DNA from: Bradyrhizobium sp. NP1
Lineage (GTDB): Bacteria; Pseudomonadota; Alphaproteobacteria; Rhizobiales; Xanthobacteraceae
DNA: 64,000 nucleotides
Reading direction: 5' to 3'
Assembly: GCF_030378205.1 (NCBI RefSeq)
Contig: NZ_CP127385.1
Location: forward strand, 6,674,001 to 6,738,000
In this document: positions 35,545 to 43,827 of the stretch, piece after piece
Position numbering within the stretch: position 1 is the stretch's first letter
Layout of the letters: every line of letters starts with the position of its first letter
Notes under the pieces: generated by a model
The model's input: only the letters and a program-made list of their open reading frames with translations
The model's database searches: none
Told to the model about the DNA's origin: nothing
Position numbers and translations under genes: made by a program

Positions 35545-36780
35545 CTAGCGGCGCAACGCTTCCTTCGAATAGCCGGCGATGCGCTTGTAGCTGTCGGACA
35601 GCGCAACCAGCTCGTCATGGCTGATGACGTCGTCGATCGCCGTGAACGGGCGGTCGTGCGTGCGCTGGAACACCTCGCGCAGGATCGCATCCGGCGGATT
35701 GGTGCGGTTGGTGAGCACGACGCGCGTGGTCGCCTCCAGCCGCTCTCTCTCGTAGGCCGCAAACGCCGCCGCCGGATCTCCGAGCTGCCGCAGCGCGTCC
35801 GTCAGCGCGCGCACGTCGAGAATCGCCTGGCCAGCGCCATTCGAACCGCGCGGCACCATCGGGTGCGCGGCGTCGCCGAGCAGGGTTGCGCGACCGAACG
35901 TCCAGCGCGGCAGCGGGTCCTGGTCGACCATCGGAAATTCCAGCACATGATCGGCCGCGCGGATGAAAGCGGGCACATCGAGCCAGTCGAAATGCCAGTC
36001 GGAGAACGGGCCGATGAAATCGTCGAGCGTGCCGGCGCGGTTCCAGTCGCGCTTGCGGTAATGCGGCGTCTCGATCTCGGCGACCCAGTTGACGAGCTGC
36101 AGGCCGTCGCTGCCTGCGCGGCGGATCGGATAGATCACCATCTTGCCGTGCGACAGCCAGCCGGCGCGCACCATGCTCGCGCCCGACAGCATCGGCTTCC
36201 AGCGCGTCACGCCCCGCCACATGTTGACGCCGGAATAGCGCGGCTCGCCCTCGTCGGGGAAGAACTGCTTGCGCACCGCCGAATTGATGCCGTCGCAGGC
36301 GACGACCGCGCGACCGCGCACAGCGTGCCGGGCCGCGCCGTTCGGCCCGTCGGAAAAGGTCACGGTGACGCCCGTGTCGTCCTGCGCAAGCCCGATGCAA
36401 TGGTGATTGGTGAGGATGCGGCTCGCCCCCGCACGCGTGCGGAAGGCCTCGAGCAGCACCATCTGCAAATCGCCGCGATGAACAGAGAATTGCGGATGGT
36501 CGTAGCCGGCGGCGCGCCCGAGCGGTTCCTGGTAGATCAACTGGCCGAAGCGGTTGAAGAAGGTCGCGTCCCTGGTCTCGATCGCGACCCGCGCCAGCGC
36601 GTCCTCAAGCCCGAGCGCGGCAAGCTCCTTTGTCGCATGCGGCAACAGGTTGATGCCGACGCCGACCGCCTTGATCTCGGGCGCGGACTCGAAGATGCGG
36701 CAGGGGACGCCGGCCTGGTGCAGCGCGAGCCCCAGCGTCAGTCCGCCAATTCCGCCGCCGACGATCAGGATATCGTCCAT
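35545..36780 (-). CDS. FAD-dependent aromatic monooxygenase-like protein
   Basis: This 411-residue group A flavoprotein monooxygenase has the dinucleotide fold VGGGIGGLTLGLALHQAG at the N-terminus, the Asp-Gly motif in AVVACDGINSAVRKQF, and GRATLLGDAAHPMVPRGSNG for the FAD ribityl contact. Proteins of this shape hydroxylate aromatic rings, for example salicylate or 3-hydroxybenzoate. The adjacent aromatic acid carrier supports that role, and a ketopentenoate-type hydratase lies at 42505. No ring-cleavage dioxygenase is in the window. The substrate is not predictable from sequence alone. Confidence 0.87.
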   Translation of the reverse strand: MDDILIVGGGIGGLTLGLALHQAGVPCRIFESAPEIKAVGVGINLLPHATKELAALGLEDALARVAIETRDATFFNRFGQLIYQEPLGRAAGYDHPQFSVHRGDLQMVLLEAFRTRAGASRILTNHHCIGLAQDDTGVTVTFSDGPNGAARHAVRGRAVVACDGINSAVRKQFFPDEGEPRYSGVNMWRGVTRWKPMLSGASMVRAGWLSHGKMVIYPIRRAGSDGLQLVNWVAEIETPHYRKRDWNRAGTLDDFIGPFSDWHFDWLDVPAFIRAADHVLEFPMVDQDPLPRWTFGRATLLGDAAHPMVPRGSNGAGQAILDVRALTDALRQLGDPAAAFAAYERERLEATTRVVLTNRTNPPDAILREVFQRTHDRPFTAIDDVISHDELVALSDSYKRIAGYSKEALRR

Positions 36781-36854
36781 GTTTCCGTCCCGAAACCGTT
36801 TGGGCGATGAAACACGATTAGTAAGTCTACTGTCAATTCGGCAAGAGGCCGGCG

Positions 36855-36925
36855 CTAGTGGTCCTTTGATAACATTCGCATCCTATCCCGGCAGACGGGT
36901 AGCGAACGTCAATCCGCTCCACTAG
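36855..36925. repeat. CTAGTG-ended palindromic element, copy 3
   Basis: This imperfect palindrome begins CTAGTGGTCC (36855-36864) and ends GCTCCACTAG (36916-36925), with inner ACATTCGC pairing to GCGAACGT. The final CTAG supplies the stop codon of the minus-strand gene ending at 36922. It is more diverged than the other copies. Confidence 0.6.
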
Positions 36926-38493
36926 CGGCTTTTGATGAAGCACATGCCCATGCGCGAGCTTTGGCCGGCGGCCTCGCAGGCCAGGCCCTTCGCGCAGGTC
37001 CAGGACCGGAAGCTCGCATCGTTATCGCTGCCTTTCGCATGCTGCACATAGCAATGCGCGCCCCAGCCGTCGGAATATTCGGTCCCGGCCAGTTCGTTGC
37101 TGCCGCGCAATTGCGGTCGGCTGGAAAAGCCGCGCGAATAGTCCGGCGCGCTGCCGCCAGCGATGGCGGCGAGGATATCGCGGCGACGCAGCTGATCGCC
37201 GAAGAAATGCGGCGAGGCCGGAACCACGGTCGAGTTCGACGGCTTCGCCGCCATCCAGTCGACGCCCGGGAAATGAAAGCCGCCGATGCCACGCGTCTGG
37301 TGGCACCCTGCGCAGGTGATGTCGTTGAGCCGCCGCTCGAAGCCTGCGACCGAGCGGATGTTCTGCAGCGTGACGCCCTTCTGCGCGGCCTTCTTCAGCG
37401 CGGACACGACATCATTGTCGTCGAACACGCCGGCTCCCGTGCCCTCTCCCTGCACCAGGCCGAATTCGGGCAGCAGCCCCGATGGATCGAACCCGGCCGG
37501 GGTCGGCGCGATCGCAGCCTTCGCCAGGAACGGCTCCGGGATCAGCGCGGTGCTGCGATCGAAATCGCGCATGTTTTTGGGATCGAGCAGCCAGGCCTTG
37601 AATTCCGCCCTCAGATTCGCATCCGCCAGCAGCCGCTCGCGGTCGATCTGGTTTTCCATCGGCGCTTCCTGGAACAGGCGCGCCTGCGCATCGTAGCGAA
37701 ACACCTTCAACAGATAGTCGGTGCGGAAATCGCGCACCGCCGATTTCGGCGCATGGGCGATCTGGAGGTTGGTCTCGATGCGGTCGATGTTGTCGGGCCT
37801 GACCAGCGCCAGCGGTCCGTCCGCGGCTGTGAGTTTTGCCGCAAGCGCGGCGCCGGCCTCGGGCCAATCGGCGACACCAAGCCAGCGCCGCGCGATCTCC
37901 TTGCAGGTGACCGCCGCGCCTGCCTTGTCGCCCCTGGCATGCAGCACGACGTTGAGCGTCATCGGCAGCCGCGGCGAGTTCGCGCCCTCGCCGACCGGAC
38001 CGTCGTCGAGACGGGTCAGGCGATAGATCAGCCGGATCTCGCCGCAACTTTGCGGCGCGACATAGGCGCGATCCATGCGGTTGACGATTCCTGACAATAC
38101 GAAGCGGGCGCGCGGCGAATAGAGCAGATCGCGGTCGAACAATTGCCAGTCGAAGGCAGTTCCGACGCCGATGGTCTCATTCGGCAGCTCCACGTGGTGG
38201 CGGGCGGCGTAGCGATCGAAATCGGCATCGAGCGCGGCGCGCAGCGGCGCCATCGCGGGCAGCGCGAACAATTCGTCATCGGCGATCGGCGCCTTGTCCA
38301 TCCGCGCGCCGGGAATGAACCTGCGCAGTTCGAAACCTGTTTCGCTATTGCCCGCCTGCTCCAGCGCGCGCAGGGCAAGGGGATCGATGATCGCGGCACC
38401 GCGCTCGAGCGGCGCGGTTATTTCCGCGCGCGCCGAAAAAGCCGCGCAAAGCAGGACTGGGATCAGCAGAAGAATTCGCGGTGCACGGCTCAT
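36922..38493 (-). CDS. Secreted protein with one c-type haem motif, unknown function
   Basis: This 523-residue protein has a signal peptide (MSRAPRILLLIPVLLCAAFSARA). One CAGCH haem-binding motif (in LNDITCAGCHQTRGIGGFHF) lies at about two thirds of the length. The preceding 370 residues have no motif I know. The C-terminal tail is Cys-rich (GAHCYVQ, WTCAKGLACEA, MGMCF) and probably disulfide-bonded. It may be a periplasmic cytochrome-like oxidase or electron carrier, but there is no recognisable enzyme family. Its TAG stop lies in the end of a palindromic element. It stands alone between the flavin monooxygenase and a terminator. Confidence 0.75.
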   Translation of the reverse strand: MSRAPRILLLIPVLLCAAFSARAEITAPLERGAAIIDPLALRALEQAGNSETGFELRRFIPGARMDKAPIADDELFALPAMAPLRAALDADFDRYAARHHVELPNETIGVGTAFDWQLFDRDLLYSPRARFVLSGIVNRMDRAYVAPQSCGEIRLIYRLTRLDDGPVGEGANSPRLPMTLNVVLHARGDKAGAAVTCKEIARRWLGVADWPEAGAALAAKLTAADGPLALVRPDNIDRIETNLQIAHAPKSAVRDFRTDYLLKVFRYDAQARLFQEAPMENQIDRERLLADANLRAEFKAWLLDPKNMRDFDRSTALIPEPFLAKAAIAPTPAGFDPSGLLPEFGLVQGEGTGAGVFDDNDVVSALKKAAQKGVTLQNIRSVAGFERRLNDITCAGCHQTRGIGGFHFPGVDWMAAKPSNSTVVPASPHFFGDQLRRRDILAAIAGGSAPDYSRGFSSRPQLRGSNELAGTEYSDGWGAHCYVQHAKGSDNDASFRSWTCAKGLACEAAGQSSRMGMCFIKSR

Positions 38494-38533
38494 CTGCCGT
38501 CACTAACACCGCCGGCAAGCGCCTATTCAAGTC

Positions 38534-38572
38534 AAAAGGCGCTTCACAGGACGGTGAAGCGCCTTTGCTTTT
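38534..38572 (-). terminator. Terminator hairpin
   Basis: A perfect 13-bp stem (AAAGGCGCTTCAC at 38534-38546 with GTGAAGCGCCTTT at 38553-38565) has a 6-base loop. T runs flank it on the plus strand (38568-38572) and, for minus-strand transcription, TTTTGA follows. It lies 17 bases beyond the stop codon of the membrane-anchored protein gene at 38589 and would end that transcript. Confidence 0.85.
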
Positions 38573-38588
38573 TCAAAATTGGCAGGTT

Positions 38589-39599
38589 CTAGCGCGAGGT
38601 GATCAGGCCCTTGCTGGTGACGACCACCCAGCGGCCGTCCTGGCGGCGGATCGCATCGATGCGCCCCAAGCCCGGAACGCTGTCGCCGACATACACCTCG
38701 TAGGAACCGCGCCGGTTCTCGATCAGCGCGCCGCCATAGCCGACATCGCTCAGCACCCAGCCTTCCACCGCCGGCATCCGCGAAACCTCGGGTTTCGGCA
38801 CCGGCAGCGGCACCGCTCCGGGCACGGCGTTGGCGACCTGCTGCGGCAGCGAGCCCGTGATATCCTTTGCGGCCTGCGTTGCGGGCGCCGCCGCAACCGG
38901 CGCCTGCGGCGCGGCGCGCAGCTTGTCGACGGCTTCGGTGAGTTTTGCGAGTTTTGCGGCCGGATCGATTTGCGCCTTTTCGAGTTTGTCGAGCCGGTCG
39001 GCGGTCCGGGTGAACTGGCTCAAATTCGCCTTGGACGCCTGCTCGACGCCGCCCTTCAACGCGACGATATCGGCATCAATCCGGGCGATCGAAGCTTCCA
39101 GGCCGGTATTGGCCGTTCCAGCGCCCGTGCCGGCCAGATGCGTGACGCCGAGCGTCGCGAATGCCCCGCCGACTGCGCCCGCGACCATCGCCAGCGCCAC
39201 GACGGCGGCCATGGCGGCGAAGCGGCGGTTGCCGGCCGCCGGAGAATCCGAACGAACCTGCTCTGCCCCCGGCGCCTCGCCATGGATGCGGTCGCCGGGC
39301 GCCATGATCATCAAATGGGGCGTACGCGGAGCGTCCGCCTTCGCCGCCTTGACCGGCTCGGCCTTGGTGGGCTCCGCCTTGGTGGACTCAGCGTGGGGAG
39401 CTTCGACCTTCGGCGCCTCGGCTTTGATGGCGTCGGCTTTGGGTGCCTCATGATCGGGGGCGATTCGCGGCGAATCCATCACCGTGATCTCTGGCGCTGC
39501 CGCCGAAGCCGGCCCGCTTTCGGGCTGGGAGGACGTGGTTGCCGCGGCGCCGGGGGAACCGGTCTCAGCGCTGGTCTCATCGGCCTGATGTTCGCTCAC
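38589..39599 (-). CDS. Membrane-anchored protein with periplasmic coiled coil, unknown function
   Basis: This is a 336-residue protein in four parts. A disordered cytosolic N-terminus (about 130 residues) is rich in Ala/Glu/Lys/Pro with repeats such as KAEAPKVEAPHAES and TKAEPTKAEP. One transmembrane helix follows (FAAMAAVVALAMVAGAVGGAFATLGV). A helical, probably coiled-coil stretch (ASIARIDADIVALKGGVEQ...DRLDKLEKAQ) comes next. The C-terminal small domain is beta-rich (VEGWVLSDVGYGGALIENRRG...GRWVVVTSKGLI). The start is GTG at 39599 with GGAG upstream. The layout is common in Bradyrhizobiaceae, but I know of no assigned function; an envelope-tethering role is a guess. Confidence 0.75.
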   Translation of the reverse strand: MSEHQADETSAETGSPGAAATTSSQPESGPASAAAPEITVMDSPRIAPDHEAPKADAIKAEAPKVEAPHAESTKAEPTKAEPVKAAKADAPRTPHLMIMAPGDRIHGEAPGAEQVRSDSPAAGNRRFAAMAAVVALAMVAGAVGGAFATLGVTHLAGTGAGTANTGLEASIARIDADIVALKGGVEQASKANLSQFTRTADRLDKLEKAQIDPAAKLAKLTEAVDKLRAAPQAPVAAAPATQAAKDITGSLPQQVANAVPGAVPLPVPKPEVSRMPAVEGWVLSDVGYGGALIENRRGSYEVYVGDSVPGLGRIDAIRRQDGRWVVVTSKGLITSR

Positions 39600-39817
39600 G
39601 TTCGAAATCTCCAGGATGAATTGACCATTTGGTAACTTTCATTGCTTGCGAATTGGTTACCGGGGGGCCGTTTCCCGGCGGCTTACGGAAATTTTAGGGA
39701 GTCTTTGGGGCTGGCCCGACTTTGCTGCCCTGCGGCAAAACCGCCGGGCAGGCCGTTTGCGCTGCCGGACTTCCCGGTCCTTGCGCGAGCCCGATCCCCC
39801 GGGAGGGAGCCCGAGGA

Positions 39818-39864
39818 CATGCTTTTTCGGAAAACCGGTGGCCAGTTTTCCGCATCATGCTCTA
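39818..39864. repeat. Dispersed palindrome (CATGCTTTTTCGGAAAACCGG type)
   Basis: CATGCTTTTTCGGAAAACC is followed by GGTGGCCAG and then TTTTCCGCATCATGC, forming an imperfect inverted repeat. Elements of this type, with CGGAAAA...TTTTCCG arms ending in CATG, are numerous in Bradyrhizobium intergenic regions as I recall. The rest of the 296-base gap (39600-39895) holds nothing else I can identify. Confidence 0.6.
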
Positions 39865-39895
39865 ACATGCACCCAGCCAGAATGGCGGGGAAAGC

Positions 39896-40264
39896 ATGGC
39901 CATCGAGAAATGCATCAATGAGTTTGGTGTCGGCGATGTCATCTTCGAGGAAGGCTCGACCGGGCGCGAGCTGTTCGTCGTGCTCGACGGCCAGGTCGAG
40001 ATCGCCAAGATCGCCGGCACCAGCAAGACCGTGATCGTCACGCTCGGCAAGGGCGAGTTCTTCGGCGAGATGGCCGTGATCGACGGCTCCTCGCGCTCGG
40101 CAACCGCGATCGCGGCCGCGCCCAACACCAAGGTGATGCGGATCAATCACGCCCGCTTCGTCTATCTGGTGAGCCAGCAGCCGGCCTTCGCGCTGATGAT
40201 CATGGACGCGCTGTCGAAACGCCTGCGCGTCTCCAACGAGCGCACCTATCGGGCGGCAACCTAA
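39896..40264 (+). CDS. Stand-alone cyclic nucleotide-binding domain protein
   Basis: This 122-residue protein is little more than one cNMP-binding domain. The beta-roll begins at VGDVIFEEGSTGRELFVVLDG. The phosphate-binding cassette reads FFGEMAVIDGSSRSATAIA, with the Glu and Arg that contact the cyclic nucleotide. A short C-terminal helix (ALMIMDALSKRLRVSNERTY) follows. There is no helix-turn-helix, so it is not a Crp-type DNA-binding regulator; it probably acts as a cAMP-responsive subunit or sensor. A membrane adenylate cyclase is encoded at 22245. The MBL hydrolase gene follows after 154 bases on the same strand. Confidence 0.87.
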   Translation: MAIEKCINEFGVGDVIFEEGSTGRELFVVLDGQVEIAKIAGTSKTVIVTLGKGEFFGEMAVIDGSSRSATAIAAAPNTKVMRINHARFVYLVSQQPAFALMIMDALSKRLRVSNERTYRAAT

Positions 40265-40380
40265 TCATGAGCGACCGACGGTCGAGTGTCGCCGATTTGA
40301 AGTTGCTACACATGGCGCCCTACGTTCGCCTCAGGGACTTCAAACCGAAAAGCTGCACTGGAATCAGGGACCTTTTGGCA

Positions 40381-40447
40381 CGCTTTGCTTTCCGAAGTTC
40401 GTGGGAGAGGTCGCCGCGATGAATGACGAACTTCCGAAAGCAAAGCG
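40381..40447 (+). promoter_or_regulatory. Hairpin enclosing the ribosome-binding site and start codon of the MBL gene
   Basis: The 22 bases at 40381-40402 pair with the 22 bases at 40426-40447, with a single C:C mismatch. The 23-base loop (40403-40425) contains the Shine-Dalgarno GGGAGAGG and the ATG at 40419. The right arm lies inside codons 3-10 of the coding sequence. As RNA this would be a very stable stem that displays or restrains the translation start. Regulation by temperature, protein binding or ribosome access is an inference. Confidence 0.6.
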
Positions 40448-41246
40448 TAGCGGCCCGTTCAAGACGCTGTTCGACAATGAAGCCTCGACCCTGATCCAGG
40501 CGGCGCCCGACGTCTACCAGATCCGCTTCAAGAATCGCGCGGCGAACGCCTATCTCGTGGTCGGCAGCAGGCGCACGATCCTGATCGATGTGGGATTGTC
40601 GAGCAATTATCAGCATCTGCTGGCCTGCATGAACCATGTCGGCGTCACGCCCGACAAGATCGACATGGTGGTGCTGTCCCACGAGCATCTCGACCATATC
40701 GGCGCCGCCTATCATTTTGCCGGCCGCTGCTACATCGCCGCGCACCGGCTTGCCGCCAACAAGATCATGCTGCGCGACGACTTCTCGATGCTGCGCAAGA
40801 TGTTCAACGAGCCGAACGTGCCGATCGACGTCGACCTCTGGCTCGAGGAAGGCAATCTGATCGACCTCGGCAGTTTCCGCCTCAACGTGATGCACACGCC
40901 GGGCCACACCTCGGCCTGCATCACGCTGTTCGATCAGGACAAGGGCCTGTTGTTCGCCGCCGACACCCTGATGCCGGGCGGCGTGATGGGTGGCGTGTTC
41001 GGATCGGGCTCGATCGCCGACTACATCCAGTCGCTGGAGCGCATCAAGGGGCTGAACTCGAAAATCCTGCTCTCCGGCCATGGCCGGCTGTCCGACACCC
41101 CGCAGGAGGACGTTCGCACCGCGATCCAGCGCTCGCACGGGCTTTTGTCCGATACCGCGCAACTGTTCGACGCGCTCGATGCGCGGTCGAATTTCGAGCC
41201 GATCATGCAGTCGGTGCGCGACCTCAACAAGCTCGACGACAGCTGA
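40419..41246 (+). CDS. MBL-fold metallo-hydrolase
   Basis: This is a 275-residue metallo-beta-lactamase fold protein. The metal motif is LSHEHLDHIGAAYH (HxHxDH), with a second ligand region HTPGHTSACI and a later Asp in LFAADTLM and His in LLSGHGRLSD. Such enzymes hydrolyse thioesters, lactones or phosphoesters; the substrate is unknown. The ATG at 40419 is chosen because GGGAGAGG lies 8 bases upstream; an in-frame GTG at 40401 lacks a site. The first ten codons form one arm of a long hairpin. Confidence 0.88.
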   Translation: MNDELPKAKRSGPFKTLFDNEASTLIQAAPDVYQIRFKNRAANAYLVVGSRRTILIDVGLSSNYQHLLACMNHVGVTPDKIDMVVLSHEHLDHIGAAYHFAGRCYIAAHRLAANKIMLRDDFSMLRKMFNEPNVPIDVDLWLEEGNLIDLGSFRLNVMHTPGHTSACITLFDQDKGLLFAADTLMPGGVMGGVFGSGSIADYIQSLERIKGLNSKILLSGHGRLSDTPQEDVRTAIQRSHGLLSDTAQLFDALDARSNFEPIMQSVRDLNKLDDS

Positions 41247-41358
41247 AGCAACTTGATTGACGCCAACGGCGCACTCGCCCCGTTTGACAAAGGGAGGCGG
41301 CGTGTTCAACAAAGACCGTCATCTTGCCGGCACAGGCCAGGAACTGGGAGGGAAGTGC

Positions 41359-41973
41359 ATGAAGCTCTACGACTCGATCGGACCCAATCCGCGCGTGGTG
41401 CGGATGTTCATGGCGGAAAAAGGCATCGAGATGCCGAAACAGGCAGTCGACCTCATGGCGGCCGAGAACCGGCAGGAGCCGCATCTGAAGCGCAATCCGC
41501 ACGGCCAGATGCCGACGCTTGAGCTTGATGACGGCAGCTACCTCTCAGAGATCGTGCCGATCTGCGAATATCTCGAGGAGAAGACGCCAACACCCGCGCT
41601 GATCGGATCCTCGCCGGAACAGCGCGCCGAATGCCGGATGTGGACACGCCGCGTCGACCTCAATATCTGCGAGCCGCTCGCCAACGGCTTCCGCTTCGGC
41701 GAAGGGTTGAAGATGTTCCAGAAGCGCGTGCATTGCGTGCCCGAGGCGTCGGCCGGGCTGAAGGCGATCGCGGCCAACCGCCTGCAATGGCTAAACGGAC
41801 AGATGGCGGACGGCCGAAAATATCTCTGCGGCGACCGCTTCACGCTGGCCGACATCCTGCTCTACGGCTTCCTGGATTTCGGCAAGCAGGTCGGCCAGCC
41901 GCTCGATCCCGCCAACAGCCATATCGCGGCGTGGTTCGCGCGCGTCGGCGAGCGGCCTTCGGCGAAGGCCTAA
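41359..41973 (+). CDS. Glutathione S-transferase family protein
   Basis: This 204-residue protein has the N-terminal thioredoxin-like half (MKLYDSIGPNPRVVRMFMAEKG), the glutathione-contact block GQMPTLELDDGSYLSEIVPICEYLEE (cis-Pro and Ser), and the all-helical C-terminal half with FTLADILLYGFLDFG (the N-capping Asp motif). The ATG at 41359 follows GGGAGGGAAG. GSTs in this class detoxify electrophiles or take part in aromatic catabolism. It is on the same strand as the MBL hydrolase (112 bases apart), and the two may belong to one detoxification unit. Confidence 0.9.
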   Translation: MKLYDSIGPNPRVVRMFMAEKGIEMPKQAVDLMAAENRQEPHLKRNPHGQMPTLELDDGSYLSEIVPICEYLEEKTPTPALIGSSPEQRAECRMWTRRVDLNICEPLANGFRFGEGLKMFQKRVHCVPEASAGLKAIAANRLQWLNGQMADGRKYLCGDRFTLADILLYGFLDFGKQVGQPLDPANSHIAAWFARVGERPSAKA

Positions 41974-41992
41974 GACCGCGAGCAATCGGCCA

Positions 41993-42355
41993 TCATGCTG
42001 CGGCGGGCTCCGGAACAGCCCATGATGCGTCCTGCCAGGGAGCTGGCGTCTCCGCCGCGAGCATCTCGGGCGTCGAGGCTTCGGCGGAGGCCGCTGCCGC
42101 GGCCTCGGGAGAAAGCGCATCCGAAGCTGGTGCTTCTGGAGCGGGCGCAATCGCGGCCGGCGTCGCGGGCCTCGCGAATTCGGGGAACCTCTTTTCGAGT
42201 TCCGCGGCGTCGAACGGCCTGCCGTCGGCGTCCGTGATCGTCACCTGCCAGCCCTCGCTCTCCAGAACGCGAGCATTCGCCAGCGTGATCAATGCGCTAT
42301 CCCGTTGCTTGCGGACGGTCTGGTTTTCCCGCGCTGCGACCAAGCTGTACGCCAT
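41993..42355 (-). CDS. Small hypothetical protein, Ala/Pro/Glu-rich C-terminus
   Basis: This is a 120-residue protein. The N-terminal 60 residues look folded (LVAARENQTVRKQRDSAL...ARVLESEGWQVTITDADGRPF). The rest is low-complexity (PAPEAPASDALSPEAAAAASAE...). GGGGGAG upstream of the ATG at 42355 supports a real gene. No signal peptide and no family are recognised. It is convergent with the GST gene. Confidence 0.6.
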   Translation of the reverse strand: MAYSLVAARENQTVRKQRDSALITLANARVLESEGWQVTITDADGRPFDAAELEKRFPEFARPATPAAIAPAPEAPASDALSPEAAAAASAEASTPEMLAAETPAPWQDASWAVPEPAAA

Positions 42356-42504
42356 GCGACTAACTCCCCCATACAAGAGCCAGAGGAAAACGGCCGAATG
42401 CGTGGACTTGGTGACCCGATTGGGCCGAACGGATGACGATTTGGCGTCACGCCGGCGTCGCGGCCAGTCGGCGCGCGGTATCAGGTGATGCGGCGCGGGC
42501 CGGA

Positions 42505-43284
42505 TCACCCGGCCAGCTGCACCTCGACGGTGCCGATGCCTTCGAGATCGAAACGATAGGCGGCATCCTCGGTCGGAAACACCGTCTTCATGACGCTGCC
42601 GGTCATCACGACCTGTCCCGCCTTCAATGCCTCGCCGCGGGCGGCCAGATGCGCCGCCAGCCACGCCACCGAATTGAAGGGATGGCCGAGGATGTCGCGG
42701 CCATGTCCCTCGCCGATCGGCGCGCCATCGCGGCTCGCCCGGCCAGGCACGGCCTCCAGGTCCGGCCATGCCGTGATGAAATCAGACAGCACGATGCCGC
42801 CGTTCCAGGAATTGTCTGACACCAGCGAGCGCACGTCGAGGCTGCCGTAGTCCGCAGCGCGGTCGTCGACCAGCTCGATCGCCGCGCACACACTCTCGAC
42901 ATGCGGCGCGATGGTCGCGGCGGTATAGGACGCCGCGCTCGCCGGGACATCCGACTTGACGCGCACCGCGATCTCGAATTCGAGACCGAGCCTGCCGAAA
43001 TCGGCACGGCGGATGCGCGCGCCGGAGCGGTGGACGCGCGTTGCCAGCACGACGCCGGCGATCGGATGATCGATGCCGCAGAATGTCTGCATCGTCTGCG
43101 ACGTCAGCCCGACCTTGTAGCCGATGCTCTCGCCGTGCGCGGCGCGCAGTAGCGCGACATAGCGGTCCTGGACGTCATAGGCATCCGCGATCGCGGCGAG
43201 GCCGTCCATCGTATGAAACCGGGTGGCTGCCTTGTGTTCGGCGAGCAATTGTTCGGCCGCACGTTGCGCCGCCTGCTTCTCCAT
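42505..43284 (-). CDS. 2-keto-4-pentenoate hydratase family protein (MhpD-like)
   Basis: This 259-residue protein belongs to the FAH-related hydratase/decarboxylase group. Key blocks are IGYKVGLTSQTMQTFCGID, GLEFEIAVRVKSDV (the ExE-type metal-binding Glu pair) and CAAIELVDDR, then LGHPFNSVAWLA and VVMTGSVMKTVFPTE. It would add water to a 2-hydroxypenta-2,4-dienoate or similar product of meta-cleavage of aromatic rings. The rest of a meta-cleavage pathway is not present here. It starts 37 bases after the TPM-domain gene on the same strand and may be read from the same transcript. Confidence 0.85.
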   Translation of the reverse strand: MEKQAAQRAAEQLLAEHKAATRFHTMDGLAAIADAYDVQDRYVALLRAAHGESIGYKVGLTSQTMQTFCGIDHPIAGVVLATRVHRSGARIRRADFGRLGLEFEIAVRVKSDVPASAASYTAATIAPHVESVCAAIELVDDRAADYGSLDVRSLVSDNSWNGGIVLSDFITAWPDLEAVPGRASRDGAPIGEGHGRDILGHPFNSVAWLAAHLAARGEALKAGQVVMTGSVMKTVFPTEDAAYRFDLEGIGTVEVQLAG

Positions 43285-43321
43285 CGCGCCCTCCCTTTGT
43301 CCCGGTTCTTGATGCGAGACT

Positions 43322-43819
43322 TTATATCACCACGGGCTTGTCCGGCAGCTCGTTGCGATGCGGCCCCTGCGCCGGGAAATGCACAGCCAGCGCCTGCGAA
43401 ACCGCCTCGACGCCCTTGATGATGCCGCGCTCGAACGCACCGTGCCGGAAATCCTCCTGCATCGCGCGACAGATCGCTGCCCAGCCTTCCGCGCCGACCT
43501 TCGCATCGATGCCGCGATCGGCGATGATCTCGACGTCATGATCGGCGAGCAGCAGATAGATCAGCACGCCGTTGTTATGCGCGGTATCCCAGATGCGGTA
43601 GTGCGAGAAGACGTCCAGCGCGCGCTCACGTGCCGGCTGGTCGCGGAGTAGCGGCGCGCCGTCGAGCGCGCCTTCCACGACGAAGCGCACCTGGCCGGTA
43701 TGGGTCAGCTCGCCGGCCTTGATCGCCTGCTCGATGCGCTCCAGCACCGCGCGCGAAAACAGCCGCCGCGTCCGCCAGCGGTGCTCGATCAAATGCCTGC
43801 CGATGCGCTTGATGCCCAT
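43322..43819 (-). CDS. TPM-domain protein
   Basis: This 165-residue protein consists of a single TPM-type alpha/beta domain. It shows GQVRFVVEGALDGAPLL, the segment VFSHYRIWDTAHNNGVLIYLLLADHDVEIIADRGIDAKVG, and a final helix. This matches the TPM_phosphatase (YgcG-like) family. No signal peptide is seen, so it is probably cytosolic, unlike its upstream neighbour. It starts 8 bases after the larger TPM gene, so the two are co-transcribed with LemA. Function is unknown, though TPM proteins occur with LemA in envelope-related operons. Confidence 0.82.
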   Translation of the reverse strand: MGIKRIGRHLIEHRWRTRRLFSRAVLERIEQAIKAGELTHTGQVRFVVEGALDGAPLLRDQPARERALDVFSHYRIWDTAHNNGVLIYLLLADHDVEIIADRGIDAKVGAEGWAAICRAMQEDFRHGAFERGIIKGVEAVSQALAVHFPAQGPHRNELPDKPVVI

Positions 43820-43827
43820 GCCTGATA

